A stretch of 64,000 nt of DNA from Roseibaca calidilacus (GTDB taxonomy: Bacteria; Pseudomonadota; Alphaproteobacteria; Rhodobacterales; Rhodobacteraceae). The stretch covers positions 1,817,501 through 1,881,500 of the forward strand of contig NZ_FBYC01000004.1 in the NCBI RefSeq assembly GCF_001517585.1, read 5' to 3'. The translations under genes were made by a program, and so were the position numbers. Shown one piece after another: positions 51,541 through 61,041 of the stretch; position 1 is the first letter of the stretch; each line of letters starts with the position of its first letter. Below the pieces are notes generated by a model. That model was not told the DNA's origin. It ran no database searches and saw only the letters and a program-made list of their open reading frames with translations.

Positions 51541-54290
51541 TGGCGACGATCGGCTTTGCAACCCCGTGGCTGCTGGCGGCTTTGGTCGCGCTGCCTGTGT
51601 TGTGGTGGCTGCTGCGCGCTGTGCCGCCCGCGCCGGTGGTGCGCCGCTTTCCGGGTGTTGCCCTGCTATTGGGCCTGACCGACACGCGCACGGAAACCGA
51701 CAAAACCCCGTGGTGGTTGTTGCTGCTGCGCGCCTTTGCCGTGGCCGCGCTGATCTTGGGCTTCGCTGGTCCCATGCTGAACCCGCAGGCCGCGCGCATG
51801 GGCGATGCGCCGCTTCTGGTCGTGATGGATGCAAGCTGGGCCAGCGCCCGTGATTGGTCGCGCCGCGCAGAGCGGGTGGACGAAGTGCTGGAGGAAGCCG
51901 CGCGTGCCGACCGCCCCGTCGCCCTTGTCGCGCTGACTGACCTGCCCGAAGGCCCCTTGCCCCTGCGCGAAGCCGGGTTTTGGGCGGAACGGGTTGGAGG
52001 CATTTCTCCGGCCCCGTTCGCCGCCGATGCCGAGACCGTGGCGGAATGGGCTGAATCCTTGCCGGACCAATTGGACAGCTATTGGCTGTCAGACGGGCTG
52101 GACGCGCCCTATCGGGCCGCGCTGACCGATGCGTTGCAGGCCCGCGGCGATTTGACCGTGTTCGAAACCTCGCGCCCGGTTTTGGCGCTGGCGCCACCGG
52201 TCTTGCGCGACGGAGTGTTGGCGTTGCAAGCGCTGCGCTTGCCCGGCCAGCCCGAAACCGATGTCGACATTGTCGCCACGGGGCGCGACCCGGCCGGGGT
52301 GGAACGCGCCTTGGCACGGGCCACCGCAACATTCGAAAGCGGCGCTCAAAGTGCCGAGGCCGAACTGGTCCTGCAACCCGAATTGCGCAACCGCATCAGC
52401 CGGTTCCAGATTGAAGGTCAGCGCAGCGCCGGCGCGGTCGCCCTGACGGATGACGCGCTGCAACGGCGCAAAGTAGCACTGCTGACCGGGCGCGAGGGCG
52501 ATGAAGGCGCGGATCTGCTGTCGCCCTTTTTCTACCTGCGCCAAGCCCTTGGTCCGGTTTCGGACTTGGTCGAAAGCCCGTCGATTGACGATCTGCTGTT
52601 GACCGCGCCGGATGTCCTGATCCTTGTCGATATCGCCAGTTTGGGAGAGGTCGAGACCGCACAAATCGTTGATTTCGTGCGCGATGGGGGGCTTTTGTTG
52701 CGGTTTGCAGGACCGCGCCTTGCCGCATCCGAAATCGCGCGCGAGGCGGAAGACCCGCTTTTGCCCGTGCGTCTGCGCATCGGCGGGCGCACAGTTGGCG
52801 GCGCGATGAGCTGGGGCGCGCCGCGCCGCCTGCGCGAATTTGCGCCCGGCTCGCCCTTCGTCGGGCTGCCCATCCCCGAGGATGTGACGATTGCCGCGCA
52901 GGTTCTGGCACAGCCCGATCCGGGGCTGGCGGACCGCACGATTGCCACGCTGGCCGATGGCACGCCGCTTGTAACGCGCAAGTTTGACGAAGATGGGCAG
53001 ATCGTGCTGATCCACACCACCGCGAATGCCGAATGGTCCACGCTGCCGCTGTCGGGGCTGTTCGTGCAAATGCTGGAACGCTTGGCGGTTTCTACCCGTG
53101 GCGCACCGATGGACCCAGAGACGGTCGAAAGCCAGACATGGCAGCCAGAGCGCGCGCTCGACGGGTTTGGCGAAATGCACGACACCAGCGGCGACCCTGT
53201 GGTCGCGGGCGAGGTTCTGGCCAGCCGCGCCTTCGGGCCAGACCTGTTGCCCGGCGTCTATAGTGGCCCTGTGGGCACGCTGGCCCTGAACCTGATCGCA
53301 GTCGATACAGACCTGTCGCCCAGCACATGGCCTGACTCTGTCACGGTCGAGCGCGACACCGTCGCCGTCACCCGCGACCTGCGCGCACCGGTGCTGCTGG
53401 CGGGTCTGGCGCTGCTGTTGATAGATATTCTGGCCGCGCTCTGGGTGTCGGGGCGGCTGCGGGGCAGTGGTGCTGTCGCGGCCTTGTTTGTGGCGCTGAT
53501 GCTGCCCGTCGAGAGCCGTGCGCAAGACAGCGACGACCGCCTTGCGCTGCAAGCCACCGGCGCGCTGGTTCTGGGCCATGTGCTGAGCGGCGAGCGCCGC
53601 GTGGATGACATGGCAGAGGCCGGTTTGCGCGGATTAAGCCGTATCCTGTTCGCGCGCACCTCGATCGAACCGGACCCGCCGATCGGGATTGATCTGGAAC
53701 GCGATGAACTGACCTTTTTCCCGTTCCTCTATTGGCCGATCACCGAAGACTCGCCCATCCCATCCGATGCCGCCTATGCCAAGCTGAACCGCTACCTGCG
53801 TGGCGGCGGGATGATCCTGTTCGACACGCGCGATGCAGAACTGGCCGGGTTAACCCGCACCACGCCCGAAGCGCGGCGGTTGCAGGCCATTGCCCGCCCG
53901 TTGGACATTCCCCCGCTTGAACCGGTGCCGGAGGACCATGTGCTGACCCGCACCTTTTACCTGCTGAACGAATTTCCGGGCCGCTACCGGGGGCGCGATG
54001 TCTGGGTTGAAGCCGCGCCCGCAGATGCCGAAGCCGCCGAGGGGATGCCATTTCGCAACCTCAATGACGGGGTGACGCCGGTCATTGTCGGCGGCCATGA
54101 CTGGGCCAGCGCCTGGGCTGTGGACGAAGATGGGCAACCCATGGTGCGCATCGGCATGGGCATGTCCGGAGAGGAGCAACGCGAGATGGCCTATCGGTTC
54201 GGGGTAAACCTGATTACCCATGTGCTGACCGGCAATTACAAATCCGATCAGGTGCATGTGCCCGCCCTTTTGGAAAGGCTGGGACAATGA
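51540..54290 (+). CDS. DUF4159 / BatA N-terminal domain membrane protein
   Basis: This 916-aa inner-membrane protein begins with a BatA-type N-terminal domain (two helices: PWLLAALVALPVLWWLL and LLLLRAFAVAALILGFAGP) and a VWA-like segment lacking a full MIDAS (VVMDASWASARD). A second pair of helices near residue 620-655 precedes a signal-like ESRAQD and the C-terminal DUF4159 domain (LTFFPFLYWPI, LNRYLRGGGMILFDTRD). Function is unknown; such proteins are membrane members of MoxR operons. It overlaps its neighbours by 1 and 4 nt. Confidence 0.9.
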   Translation: MATIGFATPWLLAALVALPVLWWLLRAVPPAPVVRRFPGVALLLGLTDTRTETDKTPWWLLLLRAFAVAALILGFAGPMLNPQAARMGDAPLLVVMDASWASARDWSRRAERVDEVLEEAARADRPVALVALTDLPEGPLPLREAGFWAERVGGISPAPFAADAETVAEWAESLPDQLDSYWLSDGLDAPYRAALTDALQARGDLTVFETSRPVLALAPPVLRDGVLALQALRLPGQPETDVDIVATGRDPAGVERALARATATFESGAQSAEAELVLQPELRNRISRFQIEGQRSAGAVALTDDALQRRKVALLTGREGDEGADLLSPFFYLRQALGPVSDLVESPSIDDLLLTAPDVLILVDIASLGEVETAQIVDFVRDGGLLLRFAGPRLAASEIAREAEDPLLPVRLRIGGRTVGGAMSWGAPRRLREFAPGSPFVGLPIPEDVTIAAQVLAQPDPGLADRTIATLADGTPLVTRKFDEDGQIVLIHTTANAEWSTLPLSGLFVQMLERLAVSTRGAPMDPETVESQTWQPERALDGFGEMHDTSGDPVVAGEVLASRAFGPDLLPGVYSGPVGTLALNLIAVDTDLSPSTWPDSVTVERDTVAVTRDLRAPVLLAGLALLLIDILAALWVSGRLRGSGAVAALFVALMLPVESRAQDSDDRLALQATGALVLGHVLSGERRVDDMAEAGLRGLSRILFARTSIEPDPPIGIDLERDELTFFPFLYWPITEDSPIPSDAAYAKLNRYLRGGGMILFDTRDAELAGLTRTTPEARRLQAIARPLDIPPLEPVPEDHVLTRTFYLLNEFPGRYRGRDVWVEAAPADAEAAEGMPFRNLNDGVTPVIVGGHDWASAWAVDEDGQPMVRIGMGMSGEEQREMAYRFGVNLITHVLTGNYKSDQVHVPALLERLGQ

Positions 54291-56344
54291 ACGGAACAGA
54301 GATTACCTTTGCACCGCTTGTGTCATGGCCGGTCTTGGGCGCGGTGGCGGCTGTCGCGGGCCTGATGGTTGCCTTGGCACTGTGGCGCGGCTTGCGCGGG
54401 TGGTGGCTGCGCGGCTTGGCCGCGCTTGCACTGCTGGCGGCACTGGCCAATCCGGCGCTGCAAACCGAATTGCGCGACACTCTGAGCGATATCGCCTTGG
54501 TGGTCGTGGACGAAACCGCATCCAACCGCCTGAGCGGCCGCGCAGAGCAGACCGACGCTGCGCGCGCGCATCTGGAACGCGAATTGGCCGCGCTGCCCGG
54601 CATGGAAACCCGCGTCGTGACCGTGGACGACGCCGCCCGCGACCAAGGCAGCTTGATCGCGGGCGCGCTGGCCGAAGCCTTGGCCGAAATTCCACGAGAC
54701 CGGCTGGCGGGCAGCTTTTTGCTGTCGGACGGCTTGGCCCATGATGCCGACACAACCCTTGATCTGCCCAGCCCGCTTCACTTGTTGCAAACCGGGCAGC
54801 CCGACGATTGGGACCGCCGCCTGATCGTGACCAATGCCCCTGCCTTCGCCATTGTCGGTGAAGCCGTGACCCTGACCCTGCGGGTCGAAGACCAAGGCGC
54901 CGTGCCCTCGGGCGCGGGCGGCACGGCCCGGTTGTTCTACTCGGTCGATGGCGGGCCGCAACAAAGCGCGATGGTGCCCATCGGGCAGGATATGGAAATC
55001 GACATCACTCTGGACCGCGGCGGCATGAACGTGCTGCAATTCGAGCTAGAGGACGCGCCGAATGAGCTGACTGACCGCAACAACGCCGCCATTGTGCAGA
55101 TGAATGGCGTGCGGGACCGCCTGCGCGTGCTGCTGGTCTCGGGAGAGCCGAATGCCGGGCAGCGCACATGGCGCAACCTGCTAAAGTCCGACCCGGCCGT
55201 GGATTTGGTTCATTTCACAATCCTGCGCCCGCCAGACCGCCATGATGGGGTGCCGGTCAACGAACTGTCGCTGATCGCCTTCCCCACGCGCGAGTTATTC
55301 ATCGAAAAGATCGACGAATTCGATCTGATCATATTTGATCGCTACAAGCGGCGGGGCATTCTGCCCAGTGCGTATTTCGCCAATATTGCCCGCTATGTGC
55401 AAGATGGCGGCGCGCTTTTGGTTGTGGGCGGGCCGGAATTCGCGGGGGCCGACAGCATCTGGCGGTCGCCTTTGGGCGAAGTTTTTCCGGCCAGCCCCAC
55501 CGCGCGGGTGCTGGATGAAGGGTTCCGACCTGCCGTGACCGAGCTGGGCCAGCGCCACCCTGTCACCGCCGGGTTGGAGGCCTTGGCCCACAGCGCCGAG
55601 GGCTGGGGCCGCTGGTTCCGCCAGATAGAGGTCGTGCCGGACCGCGGTCAGATCCTGATGGACGGGATCGATGGACGCCCCTTGCTGATGCTGGACCGCG
55701 TGGAAGAGGGGCGCATGGCGCTGATCGCGTCGGACCAGACATGGCTGTGGGACCGGGGGTTCGAAGGCGGCGGGCCGCAGCTGGAATTGCTGCGCAGGCT
55801 GGCTCATTGGATGATGGGCGAGCCGGAATTGCAGGAAGAAACCCTGACCGCCACGGCAGAGGGCCAGCGCCTGACCATCACCCGGCGCAGCCTGCAAGAT
55901 ACTGTGGGCGAGGTGATCGTCACCGCCCCCGATGGCACGGAAACGGCGCTGGATGTGACGGAAAACGCACCGGGCGAATACACCGCCGAATGGGACGCGC
56001 CAGAGATTGGCCTCTATCGCTTGCGCGAGGGGGACATGTCCAGCGTGGTCGCCGTTGGCCCGCAAGCGCCGCGCGAATATGAAAGCACCATTGCTACGGG
56101 CAGCCGGTTGAACGGGCCGATAGAAGCTACCCGCGGCGGCAGCATTGCCATATCCGAAGGGCTGCCGGACTTGCGGCAAGTGCGCGAAGGCCGCGCGGCG
56201 GCGGGGCGCGGCTGGCTGGGCGTGACCCCGCGCAATGCCTATGTGACCACCGAATTGACCACCGCCGCGCTGTTGCCCGGCTGGGCTTGGCTGATCTTGG
56301 CGGCGGGTCTGGCGCTTGGGGCATGGCTGCGCGAAGGGCGCTGA
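54287..56344 (+). CDS. large membrane protein of MoxR operon with amidotransferase-like domain
   Basis: This 685-aa protein has two N-terminal helices (about residues 10-60), a VWA-like segment without intact MIDAS (VVVDETASNRLSG), an Ig-like stretch, a class I glutamine-amidotransferase-like domain (LLVSGEPNAGQRTWRN ... GGALLVVGGPEFAG), and one C-terminal helix. It corresponds to the fourth gene of DUF58/DUF4159 operons. No enzymatic activity is expected since the catalytic Cys is not evident. A bidirectional terminator follows. Confidence 0.87.
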   Translation: MNGTEITFAPLVSWPVLGAVAAVAGLMVALALWRGLRGWWLRGLAALALLAALANPALQTELRDTLSDIALVVVDETASNRLSGRAEQTDAARAHLERELAALPGMETRVVTVDDAARDQGSLIAGALAEALAEIPRDRLAGSFLLSDGLAHDADTTLDLPSPLHLLQTGQPDDWDRRLIVTNAPAFAIVGEAVTLTLRVEDQGAVPSGAGGTARLFYSVDGGPQQSAMVPIGQDMEIDITLDRGGMNVLQFELEDAPNELTDRNNAAIVQMNGVRDRLRVLLVSGEPNAGQRTWRNLLKSDPAVDLVHFTILRPPDRHDGVPVNELSLIAFPTRELFIEKIDEFDLIIFDRYKRRGILPSAYFANIARYVQDGGALLVVGGPEFAGADSIWRSPLGEVFPASPTARVLDEGFRPAVTELGQRHPVTAGLEALAHSAEGWGRWFRQIEVVPDRGQILMDGIDGRPLLMLDRVEEGRMALIASDQTWLWDRGFEGGGPQLELLRRLAHWMMGEPELQEETLTATAEGQRLTITRRSLQDTVGEVIVTAPDGTETALDVTENAPGEYTAEWDAPEIGLYRLREGDMSSVVAVGPQAPREYESTIATGSRLNGPIEATRGGSIAISEGLPDLRQVREGRAAAGRGWLGVTPRNAYVTTELTTAALLPGWAWLILAAGLALGAWLREGR

Positions 56345-56361
56345 ACCCGCGGCCCAAGGAA

Positions 56362-56400
56362 TGCAAAAAGGCGGCGCTGACACCAGCGCCGCCTTTTGCA
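56362..56400. terminator. bidirectional rho-independent terminator
   Basis: A perfect 10-bp stem, GGCGGCGCTG/CAGCGCCGCC with loop ACAC (56370-56393), is extended by TGCAAAA on the left and TTTTGCA on the right. It ends both the MoxR operon (plus) and the sox operon (minus). Confidence 0.93.
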
Positions 56401-56418
56401 TTTCAGGATAGCACGCAC

Positions 56419-57681
56419 TTAGCCAAAGATATCGGCCACGATCCCGTTATACCAGCCAATGCTCTCTTCGTAGGTTTGGCGGCGCAGATCTGCGTCTTCC
56501 CCGGTCTGGCTGATAAAGCTGGACACAGATTCGATCTGGCTTTCGCCCGGCTCGTAGCTCGCCCCCACTTTCACACCGTCATCGGTGGCGATCAGCGACC
56601 AGCAGGTGTTAGAGTAACGCGCCGGGAAGATGCGGCTGCCGGTCAATTCGCCGCGCACCACATTGGCCACGACCTTGGCCTGACTGTTGGCCGAAAAGCC
56701 AGATTTCGGCATTGCGCCCTGCTCTGCGGCATCGCCCAACACAAATACGTTTTCGTCCATGGTTGACCGCATGTCAGACGGCATGACCGGTGCCCATCCT
56801 GCATCATTGGTCAGGCCAGCCAGTTCCGCGATCTTGCCCGCTTTTTGTGCCGGGATCACGTTGCAGACATCGACCTTCTCGGTTTGACCGTCGATGACCA
56901 CTTCCATCGCATCGGGGCGCACTTCGACATTCGCACCGCCGAAATCGGGGCCGATGCGCGTGACCATACCGCCATAATGCTTGGCCCAGCCTTCCTCAAA
57001 CAGGGCCTGCTTGGAATAGTTTTCCTTTGGGTCCACAACAAGGATTTTCGCGGTCGGGTTGGATTGCGACAGCATATGCGCAACCATCGACACGCGCTCT
57101 CCCGGACCGGGGGGGCAGCGGTAAGGGTTTGGCGGGGCGACCATGCAGAAGGTGCCGCCTTCGCGCATGTTCTCTATCTGGTTTTTCAGAAGCTGCACCT
57201 GCGTGCCCGACTTGTAGGCATGGGGCATCAGGCTTTGCTTGGTCACATCCCAGCCCGCCACGGCATTATCGACAAAGTCGATCCCCGGTGCGACGACCAA
57301 TTTATCATAGGGAACAGACGCGCCAGAGGCGAGCGTCACGTTGCGCGCATCGCGGTCGACACCAATCGCCCAATCATGCACCACGTTCACGCCAGCCGCG
57401 GCAATCCCTTCATAGCCATGCCCCAACGCGTCATATTCCCAGAACCCGCCCAGATACAGGTTCGAAAAATAGCAGGTGTAATAGCGCTTTGTCGGTTCGA
57501 TCAGCGTAACATCGACGGCGCCATCGCTATCCTTGGCGATATAGCGCGCAACCGTGCCGCCGCCGGACCCACCACCGATAACCACGACACGCGGACGTGC
57601 CTGCCCCATAACAGCCGGAGCCGCCATGATGGCGCTGGCAGCAGAAACGCTGGCCAGAAATGTTCTGCGTTGAAGCTTCAT
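56419..57681 (-). CDS. soxF: SoxF-type flavoprotein (FccB-like sulfide dehydrogenase)
   Basis: This 420-aa periplasmic flavoprotein has an N-terminal export signal (MKLQRRTFLASVSAASAIMAAPAVMGQ, Tat-like RRTFLAS), the FAD-binding VVVIGGGSGGG, and cysteines in YTCYFSN, YRCPPGPGERVS and SNTCWSLIA. It resembles the flavin subunit of flavocytochrome c sulfide dehydrogenase. In Paracoccus SoxF is accessory to thiosulfate oxidation and has sulfide dehydrogenase activity. It is the last gene of the operon. Confidence 0.93.
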   Translation of the reverse strand: MKLQRRTFLASVSAASAIMAAPAVMGQARPRVVVIGGGSGGGTVARYIAKDSDGAVDVTLIEPTKRYYTCYFSNLYLGGFWEYDALGHGYEGIAAAGVNVVHDWAIGVDRDARNVTLASGASVPYDKLVVAPGIDFVDNAVAGWDVTKQSLMPHAYKSGTQVQLLKNQIENMREGGTFCMVAPPNPYRCPPGPGERVSMVAHMLSQSNPTAKILVVDPKENYSKQALFEEGWAKHYGGMVTRIGPDFGGANVEVRPDAMEVVIDGQTEKVDVCNVIPAQKAGKIAELAGLTNDAGWAPVMPSDMRSTMDENVFVLGDAAEQGAMPKSGFSANSQAKVVANVVRGELTGSRIFPARYSNTCWSLIATDDGVKVGASYEPGESQIESVSSFISQTGEDADLRRQTYEESIGWYNGIVADIFG

Positions 57682-57788
57682 TGGTTCTCACTCCCGTAGC
57701 TCGCCTTGGTTGAAGGCGAATTTGCGCCCGAGTCCCCCCGCCGTCCAGCCTCCTCTGCGCCAAGGGCGCACTATCGGACGGGTCATGT

Positions 57789-57814
57789 TCCCACGCGGGG
57801 CGTAGAGCGTGGGA
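57789..57814 (-). promoter_or_regulatory. intercistronic stem-loop soxE-soxF
   Basis: An 8-bp perfect stem, TCCCACGC/GCGTGGGA with a 10-nt loop, lies in the 204-nt gap between soxE and soxF. No U-run follows on the minus strand. It is one of three such structures between sox genes. Confidence 0.5.
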
Positions 57815-57885
57815 CCAATTCAGCGGCCATTCGCGTCGGATGAAACGACCGCAAGGCTCGCATGGGTGGGTGCAAGCCTTTGTTC

Positions 57886-58605
57886 TTATTCTTCAAGCGC
57901 CGCGAAATAAGCTGCGAGTGCGGCGATTTCTTCGTCGCCCAAGCGCGACGCAATAGACTGCATCACCTCATGCGGGCGCAGTTTTTCCTTATAGGCGTGC
58001 ATGGCCACCACGAAATCCTCTTGGGGCCAGCCGACAATGCCCGGAATACCTTCGTTCGCGCCGCTGCGCTGGTGGCATGTGGTGCATTCTTGGCTGAGAT
58101 ATTCGCCATATTCCACATCCCCCGCGATGGCCAAGGTCTCTGGCGACAGGTCCACCTCTGGGCGGAGCGCGGTGGGGGCGGCTTCGGGAATGTTCTGCGG
58201 CTGGTCAGAGAAGGCGCGCAGATAGGCAATCAGGTTTGCGCGCCGCTCTTCGTCTTTCAACCCGCGATAGGACATGCGTGTTCCAGACACCAAGGCGCGC
58301 GGGTTTTCGATATACGCGTGAAGGCGGGCCAAGTCCCATCTCAACCCGTCGCGGCCTTGCCGCTCTAGCGCGCCGGAATATCGAAAGTCATCATGGCTGC
58401 CCGCGCCGCGGTCAAAGATCTGGTTCAGATGCGGGCCGATGCGGTGCACGGCCCCCTCGCCGATCTGGTGGCAACTGGCGCATTCCCGGCGATAGACTTC
58501 GGCACCGGCTTCCGGGTCACCAATGGGGACAGCCTGCGCGAGGCTTGCGACCGGGGCCGAAACGGCCCCGATGCAGATTGCAAGAGAAAGGAGTGGTCCC
58601 TTCAT
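57886..58605 (-). CDS. soxE: SoxE-like dihaem cytochrome c
   Basis: This 239-aa periplasmic cytochrome has a signal peptide (to about residue 24) and two class I haem sites, CASCH (Cys42, Cys45) and CTTCH (Cys174, Cys177). It sits between soxD and soxF, where Paracoccus encodes SoxE, the partner of SoxF. I use the ATG at 58605, 10 nt after soxD; a TTG at 58635 would overlap soxD by 20 nt. A 204-nt gap with a stem-loop separates it from soxF. Confidence 0.9.
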   Translation of the reverse strand: MKGPLLSLAICIGAVSAPVASLAQAVPIGDPEAGAEVYRRECASCHQIGEGAVHRIGPHLNQIFDRGAGSHDDFRYSGALERQGRDGLRWDLARLHAYIENPRALVSGTRMSYRGLKDEERRANLIAYLRAFSDQPQNIPEAAPTALRPEVDLSPETLAIAGDVEYGEYLSQECTTCHQRSGANEGIPGIVGWPQEDFVVAMHAYKEKLRPHEVMQSIASRLGDEEIAALAAYFAALEE

Positions 58606-58615
58606 ATCATTCCGA

Positions 58616-59713
58616 TCAGTTCGGATAAGTGCCAAGGTAGGCTATCAAGGCCGCGCGTTCATCGGCATCCTGAACCCCCCGGAACGCCATCCGGTTACGT
58701 TCAATATAGTCTCGCGGATTTTCAAGGAACGCGTCAAGGGCTTCGGCAGTCCAGACCATGCCTTCATCGGCTTTTTCTGCAAAGGCTGGCGAATAGCGGA
58801 ACCCGTCCACCTGCCCGACCACGCTACCGACAACGCCGTTCAGTGCCGGGCCGACACCGCTGCGGGCACCGTCACCAACTTGGTGGCAAGAGCGGCACTG
58901 GCGAAATGCGCTTTCGCCCGCTTCGATCAAGGCCGGATCAACGCTTGCGACCTCGACCTCTTCAGCGGCGGGTTCGGCGGCAGCTTCTTCCACCGGGGCC
59001 GCGTCGGTCGCGCTGCCCTGCATCGATGCTTCCTCAAGCGTCTCGCCCGGTTCCAGCACCGTGCCATCCAGCAGCAAGCGCGGGAATGGCGGGGTCACGG
59101 CGATGTCGCTGGCACGCTTCGAGATTTCCACAGAATCCGTGCAGTCGCTCATGCAGGGTTCGGTTACGAACAAGGGGAATTCAGTATCCACCCGGTCGTC
59201 AACGATGAACCCATCCACATTCGGCATGTTAACTTCGGTGAAGTTGTCGCGGCTGAGAACGAAGTCATCATCCACGATCCCGTTCGAATACAGGATATAG
59301 GCCGTGATTGCGTAGGTTTCATCATAGGTCAGGATCTGTGCTGCGCCGAAGGGCATGGAGCGGTGCACATAGTCGAACACGGTCGACAGATAGGGCCAAT
59401 AGGACCCCACGGTCTTGACCGGGCGTGCATCGGTCAAGGTTCCATCCCCGCCTGCGATCACAGGCCATGCGCCCGCGCCTTCGGCGAAATCGCCATGGCA
59501 GGACGCGCAGTTGTTGATCCAGGCTTCCTCGCCGTCATAGACGTCGCCGCTGCCTTCCGGCAGGCCGGTGCCATCGGGCAGCACCGCCACGTCCCAAGCT
59601 TCGATTTCTTCGGGCAGGGCCGCGCGGCCAAGACCAAATTCCTGCGCCAGAACCGGGGCAGCAGCCAAGGTTGCCAGCGCCGTGGTAGCGATCAGATTAC
59701 GACACTTCGACAT
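58616..59713 (-). CDS. soxD: sulfane dehydrogenase cytochrome subunit SoxD
   Basis: This 365-aa dihaem cytochrome c has a signal peptide (to about residue 24), haem sites CASCH (Cys69, Cys72) and CRSCH (Cys273, Cys276), and an Ala/Glu-rich linker before the second haem domain. With SoxC it oxidises the sulfane sulfur bound to SoxY, yielding six electrons and full sulfate production. GGGGAAG lies 8 nt before the ATG at 59713, which overlaps the soxC 3' end by 17 nt. Another in-frame ATG lies 15 nt upstream. Its presence implies no sulfur-globule phenotype. Confidence 0.95.
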   Translation of the reverse strand: MSKCRNLIATTALATLAAAPVLAQEFGLGRAALPEEIEAWDVAVLPDGTGLPEGSGDVYDGEEAWINNCASCHGDFAEGAGAWPVIAGGDGTLTDARPVKTVGSYWPYLSTVFDYVHRSMPFGAAQILTYDETYAITAYILYSNGIVDDDFVLSRDNFTEVNMPNVDGFIVDDRVDTEFPLFVTEPCMSDCTDSVEISKRASDIAVTPPFPRLLLDGTVLEPGETLEEASMQGSATDAAPVEEAAAEPAAEEVEVASVDPALIEAGESAFRQCRSCHQVGDGARSGVGPALNGVVGSVVGQVDGFRYSPAFAEKADEGMVWTAEALDAFLENPRDYIERNRMAFRGVQDADERAALIAYLGTYPN

Positions 59714-60986
59714 TTTCAGCTTCCCCATTCTCGTTGACATACCAGGTCTGGATGCCGTTGTTGTGGTAGATTGAGTTCAGCCCGCGCACGGCGCGCAGCT
59801 GGTCCTTGGTGGGCTGGACATAGCCGGTTTCATCCACCGCGCGCGATTGCAGCAGCATCGGCTTGCCGTCCCAAACATGGTCGACATAGAAGCGCGTCAG
59901 CGCCATCGGCAGCGGGTCGCCCGCAAGCCGGGCCTCGACCCAGTTCACGCCGCCATCCGTAGACACATCAACGCGGGTGATCTTGCCGCGGCCGGACCAT
60001 GCCAGACCGGTGATGACCATCGGGCCAGCACCATGGCTGGCAGGTGCCTGCGGCGACGGCGCGGTGATGACGGATTTCGCATCCATCTCGTAGGTCCATT
60101 TGCGGGCAACGCCATTGGCCAGCAGGTCGGTATATTTGCTGGTTTCCTCGCGGCTTTCGACGGCAGCGTGATAGACCGCAATGCGGCGCAGCCACTTCAC
60201 CCACATGTTGCCTTCCCAACCCGGCACAACCAGGCGGACAGGGTAGCCATGTTCCATGCGCAGCGCTTCGCCATTGGCGTAGAAGGCGACCAAGCAGTCA
60301 TCCATGGCCTTTTCCAGCGGGATCGAACGGCCGTTCGAGCTGGCATCATGGCCTTCGACATAGACCCACTTGCCTTCGGGCTGGACACCGGCCTCTTCCA
60401 GCAGCACACGCAGCGGAACACCGATATATTCCATGTTGTGGATCATGCCGTGGGTGAACTGCGCGCCGTTCAGCTGCGCGCCGCCCCATTCCATGCCGCT
60501 ATTCGCCGCGCATTCGCAGAAATACACATGGCTTTCGCGCGGCAGGCGCATCAGATCGGCAAAGGTAAAGACCAGCGGGCGATCAACAAGGCCGTTGATC
60601 ATCAAGCGGTATTCCTGCTTGCTCATCTCGATCGCACCAGAGTGGTGGCGTTCAAAAGCGCAGCCCTGCGGGGTGATCGTGCCTTCCAAGGCGTGGATCG
60701 GCGTAAAGTTGATAGAGCTGATCGGGTCAGCGGTCAGCCATTCCACGTTGCGGCGCACGACATGCTCTTCAAAATGAATCGGCATCCCGTAAGGCGTGGC
60801 ATCCACACCCTCGCCGGTGAAGGACGCGTAGGGCTGAACTTCGGTAATCAGCGCGTCGGGCGCATTGGCGCGCGCGCCCGTGGCTGCAAGGGCAGCGCCC
60901 CCTGCGGCAAGCCCTGCGGTGCGCAGGAAGTCGCGGCGGCTGGCACCACCGGCCTTGCGGGGCGCGTCATTGGACTGGTCGGTCAT
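59697..60986 (-). CDS. soxC: sulfane dehydrogenase molybdenum subunit SoxC
   Basis: This 429-aa Tat-exported molybdoprotein of the sulfite-oxidase fold has the twin-arginine signal ASRRDFLRTAGLAAGG (residues 15-30), the Mo-cofactor Cys in FCECAANSG (probably Cys159), and the C-terminal dimerisation domain (LAWSGRGKITRVDVSTDGG). It pairs with SoxD as Sox(CD)2. AAAGGA precedes the ATG at 60986. A 55-nt gap with a stem-loop separates it from soxB. Confidence 0.96.
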   Translation of the reverse strand: MTDQSNDAPRKAGGASRRDFLRTAGLAAGGAALAATGARANAPDALITEVQPYASFTGEGVDATPYGMPIHFEEHVVRRNVEWLTADPISSINFTPIHALEGTITPQGCAFERHHSGAIEMSKQEYRLMINGLVDRPLVFTFADLMRLPRESHVYFCECAANSGMEWGGAQLNGAQFTHGMIHNMEYIGVPLRVLLEEAGVQPEGKWVYVEGHDASSNGRSIPLEKAMDDCLVAFYANGEALRMEHGYPVRLVVPGWEGNMWVKWLRRIAVYHAAVESREETSKYTDLLANGVARKWTYEMDAKSVITAPSPQAPASHGAGPMVITGLAWSGRGKITRVDVSTDGGVNWVEARLAGDPLPMALTRFYVDHVWDGKPMLLQSRAVDETGYVQPTKDQLRAVRGLNSIYHNNGIQTWYVNENGEAENVEVS

Positions 60987-61009
60987 GACGGTGTTCCTTT
61001 TGCTAGGCT

Positions 61010-61030
61010 GGATGGGCGCTTGGCCCATCC
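61010..61030 (-). promoter_or_regulatory. intercistronic stem-loop soxB-soxC
   Basis: A perfect 8-bp stem, GGATGGGC/GCCCATCC with a 5-nt loop, fills much of the 55-nt gap between soxB and soxC. No U-run follows on the minus strand, so mRNA stabilisation or processing is more likely than termination. Confidence 0.55.
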
Positions 61031-61041
61031 GGGTTAATGGA

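Noticed and set aside
50230-52332. 700-codon minus-strand frame across MoxR/DUF58/DUF4159 genes
   Set aside because: It spans three real genes with intact motifs and is Arg/Pro/Ala-rich with no recognisable domain.
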